Assembly (NCBI GenBank): GCA_963848675.1
Contig: CAWKEY010000010.1
Coordinates: forward strand, 1 to 10,976
Length of the DNA stretch: 10,976 nucleotides
Direction of reading: 5' to 3'
Source of the DNA: CAWKEY01 sp963848675
Lineage (GTDB): Bacteria; Pseudomonadota; Gammaproteobacteria; Methylococcales; Methylomonadaceae
The notes under the pieces were generated by a model, which was not told where the DNA came from, ran no database searches, and saw only the letters and a program-made list of their open reading frames with translations. The position numbers and the translations under genes were made by a program. The first letter of the stretch is position 1, and each line of letters opens with the position of its first letter. Positions 1 to 5,113 of this stretch are shown piece by piece.

Positions 1-262
1 TGAGTGTTTTAGTAACAATAGCCACTTCCTCGGCTACCTCGATAGGCAATTCCGCCACCGGTTCCGCTCTGGTCACAGACTGGCTGGACAGATACTCATC
101 CCAAACCTGTTTAAGCCGACTGGGATTACCGCCACCCACCTTCTGGCGTAAAGCAAAGCCGGTGATATTACGACCGGCATCACGCAGCTCGTGACCGGCT
201 TGAATGATGGCTTCCGGCGCAAATTCGGCAGGGCGCCCGGTTTGTATGGTGGTGGTTTGCAT
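1..262 (-). CDS. kfrA: KfrA-like DNA-binding protein, N-terminal part (runs off window)
   Basis: An open frame starts at ATG 262 and runs leftward without a stop to the window edge, giving 87 residues of a longer protein. The start is set by a good AGGAG ribosome site about 7 nt upstream. The N-terminus (MQTTTIQTGRPAEF, then a stretch with AGRNITGF, GGGNP and QVWDEYL) follows the pattern of the KfrA N-terminal DNA-binding domain, a helix-turn-helix found in plasmid KfrA proteins. Members of that family bind their own promoter and carry a long C-terminal coiled coil that helps plasmid stability; the coiled coil would lie outside the window. The family assignment is from residue pattern only. 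The gene is on the same strand as the traK-L-M-like genes and lies downstream of the phosphatase remnant, separated by its own AT-rich control region. Confidence 0.72.
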   Translation of the reverse strand, partial: MQTTTIQTGRPAEFAPEAIIQAGHELRDAGRNITGFALRQKVGGGNPSRLKQVWDEYLSSQSVTRAEPVAELPIEVAEEVAIVTKTL

Positions 263-291
263 GAGGATTTCTCCTTTGAGGTGACGGGTTC

Positions 292-319
292 AATATAGCA
301 CAAATAAAATAATAAACAA
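292..319 (-). promoter_or_regulatory. Candidate kfrA promoter
   Basis: Reading leftward, TTGTTT (319-314) and TATATT (297-292) are separated by 16 nt and lie about 30 nt before the kfrA-like start codon. The -10 matches consensus at five of six positions and the -35 at about three. The surrounding DNA is very AT-rich, so chance matches are easy. The promoter overlaps the direct repeats, which would suit autoregulation. Confidence 0.4.
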
Positions 320-364
320 ACTATTACAATAACAAATAAACGAACAAAGTAATAAACAAATAAA
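300..364. repeat. AT-rich direct repeats upstream of kfrA
   Basis: ACAAATAAA occurs three times, at 300-308, 332-340 and 356-364, and the 11-mer TAATAAACAAA occurs twice, at 310-320 and 350-360, exactly 40 bp apart. The block sits between the kfrA-like start codon and the inverted repeat at 401-419. KfrA proteins are known to bind repeated or palindromic sites at their own promoter, so these may be operator sites. Iterons of a replication origin are an alternative, but no replication initiator gene is visible here. The low complexity of the stretch makes some repetition expected. Confidence 0.5.
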
Positions 365-400
365 GTAACTAGCTTATTATTTAATTGCTTCCGCCGCGTG

Positions 401-419
401 ACAAATGACCTTCATTTGT
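401..419. promoter_or_regulatory. Perfect 8-bp inverted repeat (possible operator)
   Basis: ACAAATGA and TCATTTGT flank a 3-bp spacer (CCT), making a perfect dyad of the sort bound by a dimeric regulator. Its half-site resembles the ACAAATAAA direct repeats nearby. It is about 140 bp upstream of the kfrA-like gene. A link to KfrA is inference. A run that might act as a weak terminator follows immediately. Confidence 0.4.
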
Positions 420-452
420 AAAACCCGCGAAAATGGCCGGCTTTGCGTTTTT
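420..452. terminator. Weak terminator-like hairpin
   Basis: AAAAC and GC pair with GCGTTTT across a bulged stem, with a GGCCGGC palindrome inside and a T5 run after it on the plus strand; a TTTT run is present on the minus strand as well. On the minus strand it would lie after the phosphatase remnant and before kfrA, a sensible place for the end of the mobilisation operon. The stem is imperfect, so this is tentative. The rest of 453-575 shows no gene or clear signal. Confidence 0.28.
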
Positions 453-575
453 ATTGCTTAAGATAGGGATTTGTATGGCTGAACTGGATAAATCGCCGCC
501 ACGGGTTTGATATGGCGTTTTTTGAGCCGAAAAGACCAAAGCAGTAGGCAGCTTAAAGTGGGGCTGGGTGACTGA

Positions 576-853
576 CTAAAAAAGTATTGCCGGCATTGAT
601 TCAAGGCATGAGAACTCGTTCAGTGCCGAATGAATCACCGACTGCATCGATACCTTGTCACAAAAGGGTAGGGTGGTTTGATGGGTTCTCAGGAATTCCG
701 AGACCACAATCCTGCCAGGTTGCAGTTCGAGGGCATCGGCCAGTGCCAGAGCCTAGACTTTATCTCGGACAAGGGAATCGCATCGTGCGCCATCGTAATA
801 CCACCGGCATTAGCGGTGCTTTCGCCGTGACGAATGAAGGTGAGGGTTTTCAT
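576..853 (-). pseudogene. Histidine phosphatase (phosphoglycerate-mutase-like) remnant
   Basis: The reading frame from ATG 853 begins MKTLTFIRHGESTANAGG, holding the RHG motif of the histidine phosphatase superfamily with the catalytic His at residue 8. After residue 33 (near 755) the frame breaks. In the adjacent frame the protein resumes as ALALADALELQPGRIVVSEF and continues with LRTHQT, the family's conserved Arg region. Restoring one C at 755 joins the halves as SEIKSQALALAD, so a single-base deletion explains the break. The second frame stops at 576, well before the C-terminal GHG histidine, leaving about 91 of the family's usual 180-200 residues. A good AGGAAA site precedes the start by 7 nt. 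Before the IS inserted, the gene began 20 nt after the traM-like stop. The substrate cannot be told. Confidence 0.8.
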
Positions 854-877
854 AAGGCCGCTTTCCTTTATTTTTAA

Positions 878-891
878 CCTAAATCCTGCAA
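878..891 (+). repeat. IS left terminal inverted repeat
   Basis: CCTAAATCCTGCAA is the exact reverse complement of 2561-2574. Identity extends by two further bases on each side (AA/TT), but those belong to the TTTAA target duplication. Confidence 0.92.
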
Positions 892-909
892 TCAAACAAC
901 AGGATATAT

Positions 910-939
910 TTAATAACCCATATAAATCAATGATATAAT
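910..939 (+). promoter_or_regulatory. Transposase promoter
   Basis: TTAATA (910-915) and a perfect TATAAT (934-939) are 18 nt apart, 27 nt before the first transposase ATG. A 6-bp inverted repeat, ATAGTT-agc-AACTAT (944-958), follows in the leader. In a transcript it could form a small hairpin near the start codon and limit translation; that effect is inference. Confidence 0.55.
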
Positions 940-965
940 GTCAATAGTTAGCAACTATCCAGATC

Positions 966-2336
966 ATGATTTCAATGAAGACAAAATCCTCACACATACG
1001 GAAAAAACCAGCCACTCGTAAACAAACAGGCAAAGTTCACATGTCAGCCACTGCAACTGGACTGACCAGCCAAGCCGGCCTGATCCCGGTTGTCAAATAC
1101 TTGCAGCGAATTGGCTTTGAAAGAATAGTCGACCAGGATATTCCGCACCCACGCGGTGATAACGCCGATTATCAATTGACTAATGTGGTTATGTTCACCT
1201 TGGTGGGCATCATTGGTGGCGCCACCTCCATGGCAAAGGTTTGTGGCGTCTGGTCGGATAGCGTCTTACGTAAGATTGCGGGCTGGACCAAGCTACCCGT
1301 TGAAACCACGATAGCGCGGATTTTTAAAGAAGTTACCGAAAAACAGATCAACCAGTTTGAAAGCGTCACTCATCGATTGCGAGGACAGATTTGGCGCCGT
1401 GCTAATCGTTCAGGTGCCTCCAAAGTAGGGCTTAACCCGGTTCAGTGGGTCGATATAGATTCCACGGTTGATTCAGTGTGCGGTACCCAAGAGGGGGCTG
1501 CCAAAGGCTATAACCCCAAGAAAAAAGGCGCCCTTTCCTACCATCCTCAATTAGCCTTCTTAGCGGGTAGCAAAGAAATTCTGCAAGCCTGGTTTAGGAC
1601 CGGAAGCGTCTATACCAGCAATGGCGTTGTTGAATTCGTCAAGCAATTGTTAGCGCATTTGCCTAACAGAATGCGCATCATCGTCCGGGCCGATAGTGGC
1701 TACTTTGTCGGCGCTTTATTAGACGTGCTGGATGCCCATGGCCATGGCTATCTGATCAAAGTTAAGCTGAAAAATCTGGTCGCACTGTTAACCCAGCAAC
1801 ATTGGAGTGCCATAGCCGGACAGCCAGACTGGGAACAGTGTACCTTTGACTATCGTTGCGGTGAGTGGAAAACGACTCGACGCTTCGTTGCCGTGCGCCA
1901 ACGACTGCCCAAAGAAGCAAGCCCGCAACTCGATTTACTGGAAACGGCACGCTATGATTATTTCTGCTATGTCACCACTGAGGCCTTAACACCCTGGCAA
2001 ACCCATAAAAAATACGGCGAACGCGCGACTTGCGAAACCTGGATCGAAGAATCCAAAGGGCAAATGGGCATGGGCAAGATAAGAACCGCCGATTTTTTAG
2101 CTAATGCTGCCATATTCCACTGCGCAGTATTGGCTTACAATACCCTGCGCTGGATGGCCATCATGAGTGGCAGCCAGGCGCTTCGGCAATGGGAGCCAGA
2201 AACAGTAAGGACTTATCTGGTTCGTGTAGCGGGCAAGTTACTCATCGGAAATAGGCAACTGACTGTTAAAACCCCGGACAATCATCTTTATCCTGGGGTT
2301 TGGGATGACTGGGTAGCGGTTGGTTTGGGCTCGTGA
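966..2336 (+). CDS. IS1380-family transposase
   Basis: A DDE transposase of 456 aa, about the family's usual length, that would excise and insert the surrounding element. The N-terminal part (GLTSQAGLIPVVKYLQRIG, residues 32-50) and the central block with CGTQEGAAKGYNPKKKG (172-188) followed by SYHPQLAF are characteristic of IS1380. Likely catalytic residues are D165 in VDIDST, D243 in RADSGY, and a glutamate in the CETWIEESKG stretch (E357, or E361/E362). The reading frame is intact. No ribosome site precedes ATG 966; ATG 975 or ATG 1041 are possible alternative starts, so the first 3-25 residues are uncertain. Confidence 0.92.
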   Translation: MISMKTKSSHIRKKPATRKQTGKVHMSATATGLTSQAGLIPVVKYLQRIGFERIVDQDIPHPRGDNADYQLTNVVMFTLVGIIGGATSMAKVCGVWSDSVLRKIAGWTKLPVETTIARIFKEVTEKQINQFESVTHRLRGQIWRRANRSGASKVGLNPVQWVDIDSTVDSVCGTQEGAAKGYNPKKKGALSYHPQLAFLAGSKEILQAWFRTGSVYTSNGVVEFVKQLLAHLPNRMRIIVRADSGYFVGALLDVLDAHGHGYLIKVKLKNLVALLTQQHWSAIAGQPDWEQCTFDYRCGEWKTTRRFVAVRQRLPKEASPQLDLLETARYDYFCYVTTEALTPWQTHKKYGERATCETWIEESKGQMGMGKIRTADFLANAAIFHCAVLAYNTLRWMAIMSGSQALRQWEPETVRTYLVRVAGKLLIGNRQLTVKTPDNHLYPGVWDDWVAVGLGS

Positions 2337-2560
2337 CCCGATAAATACACGAAGCGCCAAAATCAACGACTAGCATTAGCCTTTCTGCGGGAAGGAGGGT
2401 CAGGTTTGGCAAATTGTCACCCAATTTCCAGAATTTATTGCTATCCCGGGTGTGTATTGGTTAAACAATCCTGAATCCATGGACGCGTGCGGGCACCGGC
2501 AGGCCTTGAAGCATACAATCCGGGAATAAAAAACAGGACTTGAACTCTAGTTTTCAGGGC

Positions 2561-2574
2561 TTGCAGGATTTAGG
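2561..2574 (-). repeat. IS right terminal inverted repeat
   Basis: This repeat is the exact reverse complement of the left end. It is followed directly by TTTAA, the second copy of the target duplication, which also supplies the stop codon of the traM-like gene. Confidence 0.92.
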
Positions 2575-2575
2575 T

Positions 2576-3241
2576 TTAAGGTAATCGCCAGCCGTAAACC
2601 TCGGCTGAACCGTCCTTTTTAGTGACCGAATGTGGATAACACAGGCCCTTTTCGATCTTCCAGCCCGGTTGATTGCAATGGATCAAGGCGCCGAGGCTAC
2701 CGGCTTGCGCCAGTCGATAGGCGGTTTTACCTTCCGGCGTATTCGCCCAGGCGGCTGCGGCTTTTTCGTCTTTAGCCTCAGCATATCCAAACCCATAGCC
2801 TGAGTTATAGCCCGCATCGTAGGCCGTGCTGTGTAAATACCAGCCGAATCCCCCAAACGCCAAGAAAGCCACCGCCAGACAACCTGCCGCCCACTGCCAC
2901 ATCTGTTTGCTGGCGGTGTGATTCGCTACCTCCTGAGCGGTTCTGGCGATGGCTTTGGCCAAATCTGCTTTGGTCGCTTCCGCCGAAGCCAAAATCATGC
3001 TATCCGCCGTTTCCTTAAAACCGGCCAGGGTTTCACTCGCGGCCAGCGCTATCGCCTTCGGAAACCGTTCGTACTGGTCTTGGTAGTACTGTAAGGCCAT
3101 CAATACTAACCACAGGGCATCATTGTTTTTTAACTGAAGTGCATCCCTGACCCGGTAGAGCTGTTGCCGTTCGGTATCACTGGGTTGTCGTCCGAGCAGT
3201 TTGGCAAAGCTCTCGTCCAGGCTGTTGCCCCCCTCACTCAT
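2576..3241 (-). CDS. TraM/MobE-like mobilisation membrane protein
   Basis: A 221-aa protein whose N-terminal 60 residues (LLGRQPSDTERQQLYRVRDA, then NNDALWLVLMALQYYQDQY) match what I know of the third gene of IncP-like mobilisation operons (TraM of RP4, MobE of pTF-FC2). A helical stretch (60-112) leads to one clear membrane segment at about 114-136 (WAAGCLAVAFLAFGGFGWYL). After it come a Gly-Tyr-rich repeat (AYDAGYNSGYGFGYAEA, 139-155) and a C-terminal domain with two cysteines (C189, C201) that may pair outside the cytoplasm. The start overlaps the end of the traL-like gene by 8 nt, pointing to translational coupling. The IS abuts the gene, but the TTTAA duplication restores the original TAA stop, so the product is unchanged. 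Its role in transfer is not established. Confidence 0.65.
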   Translation of the reverse strand: MSEGGNSLDESFAKLLGRQPSDTERQQLYRVRDALQLKNNDALWLVLMALQYYQDQYERFPKAIALAASETLAGFKETADSMILASAEATKADLAKAIARTAQEVANHTASKQMWQWAAGCLAVAFLAFGGFGWYLHSTAYDAGYNSGYGFGYAEAKDEKAAAAWANTPEGKTAYRLAQAGSLGALIHCNQPGWKIEKGLCYPHSVTKKDGSAEVYGWRLP

Positions 3242-3917
3242 GAATCACAGCCTCAAGGGTTTTCTTCACTTCGGTTTTCCATCGGGACAATTCTGCACGG
3301 TTGCCTATCGGCAGTTCTTTTAAGGCTTTGGCGATACTCAGCCGTTTACTGTAAATATCGTCGCTAACCCGATCCGCCAAATCCGGAAAATTTAACGACA
3401 GACCACCGCGCGATTCGACGGCGGTACGGATTTTAGAACCGTTATAAAGCTCAAACTTCTTTTCCTCGCCGAAATAACCGTTTCTGACCACATGCACCCT
3501 GCTGTCCGGAATCGCATCCATGTATTCCTTGAGTAGTTCCAGACTATCCCGCTGCCGGTTAATCACCCACAGCGTCACCAGATCACGTTTCAGTTCCGCC
3601 AGCGTGCTATTCAAGGTAGCGCCATAGGCGCTAACGCCCTGGTTATTCCGGGCGGCGGTATTGATCACCACCACGCACTCGGGTTTGCTATCGCACAAAT
3701 TCACCAATTGTATCCAGCCATCCGCCTCATCCAGATTAAGCAATTGGGTTTCCACGCACTCACCATAACCTTTCCAGACATCCGGGTTACTGGTATCCGA
3801 TTCAATCAACAACACGCTTTCGCCTTGTTCTTGCAAATAATCGATGATGGCCATCGACACCATGCTTTTACCAACCCCACCTTTGCTACCGCCGATCAAA
3901 TATATTTTTTTAGCCAT
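3234..3917 (-). CDS. TraL/MobD-like P-loop ATPase
   Basis: A 227-aa ParA/MinD-type ATPase. The deviant Walker A motif GGSKGGVGKS lies at residues 9-18 with the signature lysine K12 and K17. The following strand gives LLIESDTSNPD (37-46) in the place of the ParA switch region. Position and size agree with TraL of RP4 (about 240 aa) and MobD of pTF-FC2, second gene after traK. The Walker B region reads VVVINTAA, with Asn at 86 where ParA proteins usually have Asp, so hydrolysis may be altered or the subfamily may differ. An AAGGA site about 9 nt upstream supports ATG 3917. The gene follows the traK-like gene by 54 nt and overlaps the traM-like gene, so all three are probably co-transcribed. A role in partition rather than transfer cannot be excluded. 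Confidence 0.72.
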   Translation of the reverse strand: MAKKIYLIGGSKGGVGKSMVSMAIIDYLQEQGESVLLIESDTSNPDVWKGYGECVETQLLNLDEADGWIQLVNLCDSKPECVVVINTAARNNQGVSAYGATLNSTLAELKRDLVTLWVINRQRDSLELLKEYMDAIPDSRVHVVRNGYFGEEKKFELYNGSKIRTAVESRGGLSLNFPDLADRVSDDIYSKRLSIAKALKELPIGNRAELSRWKTEVKKTLEAVIHE

Positions 3918-3971
3918 GATGATTTTTCCTTAAATTAAGCTGCTGATTCAATGAGACTGATTAACCCCTCT

Positions 3972-4355
3972 TTAAATATCGTCGCTGTCCGGTTTCGGCG
4001 TAAAGAATGCTTCCGACTCTTTAGACTGTTGTCCGGTTTCTGCTGCTTGCTTATTCACTGGCGTTACCGTTTTTTTCGATTCGGTTTTATGTGCCGTTTT
4101 TGAATCTTTATTTTTCCCGGCCTTAATCCGCTGTAAATAACTCTTCAGGGTAGGTGTGGTAATATCCAAACCTTCGCCGCGTAAAGTTTCCGCGATTTGA
4201 TCCAGCGTATAGCCGCGTTTTTGCAAGAGTGCTATCTCCTTTGACAGCAATTTTACCGCATCCTGTTTACTGTGTTCCTGCTTCTTTTTCTCAATGACCG
4301 GCATATTTTTCAACTTAGCCGCAATTGCCTCTAATTTTTCATTAGTGTATCCCAT
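3972..4355 (-). CDS. TraK-like oriT-binding protein
   Basis: A small basic protein of 127 aa starting at ATG 4355, preceded by GGAG 8 nt upstream. The open frame continues to 4574, but that would run back across the origin of transfer and lacks a ribosome site. Residues 30-75 (LLSKEIALLQKRGYTLDQIA, then ETLRGEGLDITTPTLKSYLQ) resemble the DNA-binding region of TraK-type proteins, whose pattern is a GY-x-x-x-x-I turn followed by a second helix. The C-terminal third is low-complexity and rich in Lys, Thr, Ser and Gln. TraK of RP4 (134 aa) binds the side of oriT next to its own gene and bends the DNA. Here the gene is placed the same way, divergent from traJ-traI with oriT between. The match is one of position and general pattern. 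Confidence 0.62.
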   Translation of the reverse strand: MGYTNEKLEAIAAKLKNMPVIEKKKQEHSKQDAVKLLSKEIALLQKRGYTLDQIAETLRGEGLDITTPTLKSYLQRIKAGKNKDSKTAHKTESKKTVTPVNKQAAETGQQSKESEAFFTPKPDSDDI

Positions 4356-4402
4356 CGAATCACTCCGTTGCTTACTGTGTTCAATACTGTTTATCGGTAG
4401 AC

Positions 4403-4431
4403 AGCATAAAACGAATTGTCGTGATTGAAAA
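4403..4431 (-). promoter_or_regulatory. Candidate promoter of the traK-L-M-like operon
   Basis: Reading leftward, TTTTCA (4431-4426) and TATGCT (4408-4403) are 17 nt apart, each matching consensus at four of six positions, about 48 nt before the traK-like start. It lies inside the stretch that TraK is expected to bind, which would allow feedback control as in RP4. Confidence 0.35.
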
Positions 4432-4480
4432 GCGGTTTTAAACAGTCTAAGATCGTACGCTTTAAGTAAGCCTAACCATT

Positions 4481-4531
4481 GATACAGGATGGCCCTTGGA
4501 ATACACATACTAGTGTATGCGATGCCAAGGG
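4481..4531 (-). other. oriT: Origin of transfer (oriT), IncP-type nick site and stem-loop
   Basis: On the minus strand the motif CCATCCTG/TATC fits the IncP/MOBP nick consensus YATCCTG/Y, placing the cut between 4485 and 4484. Immediately 5' of it is an inverted repeat: CCCTTGG (4493-4499) pairs with CCAAGGG (4525-4531), extending to 10 bp with one mismatch. Nested inside is a second dyad, ATACAC (4501-4506) and GTGTAT (4513-4518). The order (dyad, a few bases, nick) and orientation (dyad on the traJ side, nick toward traK) are those of RP4 oriT, where TraJ binds the dyad next to the nick. The site lies between divergent traK-like and traJ-like genes. Transfer would start at the T of TATC, with the traK side leading. 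Experimentally unproven. Confidence 0.8.
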
Positions 4532-4792
4532 ACGCCAGACCATTCGGCGCTACGCTTCTCACAGTCCGGCTCAATCCTGCCAGGTGATGCCCCTGGACCC
4601 CGAATGCGTGGCGCTATCGCTGCTTGCATTCAAGACACACATAGCTCGCACGGCACAGTACCTGATCCGTCAACGCCGCACCGATGTGGCCGAAAACCAC
4701 GCCGGATCATAACCGAAACGAGTCAACGGCGAGGATGCTATGACACCGATACCCCTTAACAAGCGTCATGGAATTTAAAAGGAGATAGCCAC
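4532..4792. other. Leader between oriT and traJ
   Basis: This 261-bp stretch separates the oriT stem-loop from the traJ-like gene. It must hold the promoter for traJ-traI, but I could not pick one with confidence. The only coding candidate is the 41-codon frame at 4587-4712, listed separately. A strong AAGGAG ribosome site for traJ lies at its right end (4779-4784). Confidence 0.5.
4587..4712 (+). CDS. Possible 41-aa small protein between oriT and traJ
   Basis: An ATG with a weak AGG site 3 nt upstream opens a 41-codon frame reading MPLDPECVALSLLAFKTHIA and then RTAQYLIRQRRTDVAENHAGS, ending at TAA. The composition looks protein-like, with an amphipathic helix followed by a basic segment. 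It lies 80 bp before traJ and in the same direction. I do not recognise it. The frame is open further upstream through oriT, so it may equally be chance. Confidence 0.25.
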   Translation: MPLDPECVALSLLAFKTHIARTAQYLIRQRRTDVAENHAGS

Positions 4793-5113
4793 ATGGTATT
4801 TGAAACACTCGGCGTTGAACCGCTGGACGCCATGCTACGGCTGCGCCTCACGGCCAGCGAAAAAGAACGCCTACGCGAAGACGCAGACCTAGCGGCCTTG
4901 AGCATGTCGGAACTGGTGCGCCGCCGCTACTTCGGCAGGCCGATTATCGCCAATGCCGATGCGATCATGATTAAAGAACTGCGCCGCCTGGGCGGCTTAG
5001 TCAAACATGTGCATAACGAAAGCAACGGCGTCAACAGCAAAGAAACCGCCGAGGTTCTGGTGGCGCTGAAAGCCTACATCGAGAGTTTAAGCTGTGGTCG
5101 TCAAAAAAATTAA
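4793..5113 (+). CDS. traJ: TraJ/MobC-like relaxosome accessory protein
   Basis: A 106-aa protein, close in size to RP4 TraJ (about 123 aa) and to MobC mobilisation proteins. Residues 15-50 (LRLRLTASEKERLREDADLA, then MSELVRRRYFGRP) follow the ribbon-helix-helix pattern of this family: a beta strand, a helix, a turn with a Ser-x-x-Glu helix cap, then an RRR-Y-FGRP exit. The rest is helical, with LRRLGGLVKHVHN, the typical MobC helix, at about 65-77. It should bind the oriT dyad and recruit the relaxase. The start is fixed by AAGGAG 8 nt before ATG 4793. Its last 20 nt overlap the relaxase gene, so translation is probably coupled. Confidence 0.78.
   Translation: MVFETLGVEPLDAMLRLRLTASEKERLREDADLAALSMSELVRRRYFGRPIIANADAIMIKELRRLGGLVKHVHNESNGVNSKETAEVLVALKAYIESLSCGRQKN

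Larger units (their letters stand above)
878..2574 (+). mobile_element. Complete IS1380-family insertion sequence
   Basis: This is a 1697-bp element bounded by perfect 14-bp inverted repeats, CCTAAATCCTGCAA at 878-891 and its complement at 2561-2574. It is flanked by a perfect 5-bp direct repeat TTTAA (873-877 and 2575-2579), the target duplication. Its only gene is the transposase at 966-2336, which belongs to the IS1380 family by motif. About 220 bp between the transposase stop and the right end hold no recognisable gene. The intact ends, intact transposase and perfect target duplication indicate a recent insertion that may still be mobile. Confidence 0.92.

Noticed and set aside
587..877. 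A plus-strand 96-codon frame opposite the phosphatase remnant.
   Set aside because: It is antisense to recognisable histidine-phosphatase sequence and runs to the IS boundary only because the remnant is GC-rich.
4356..4574. An upstream extension of the traK-like frame to an ATG at 4574.
   Set aside because: It would read across the oriT stem-loop, has no ribosome site, and its residues look random; ATG 4355 has GGAG at the right distance.
4574..4580. A second ATCCTG/C motif on the plus strand as nick site.
   Set aside because: There is no dyad immediately on its 5' side, and its orientation is opposite to the RP4 order. The 14-mer around it (CAATCCTGCCAGGT) also occurs at about 708-721 inside the phosphatase remnant, so it looks like chance.
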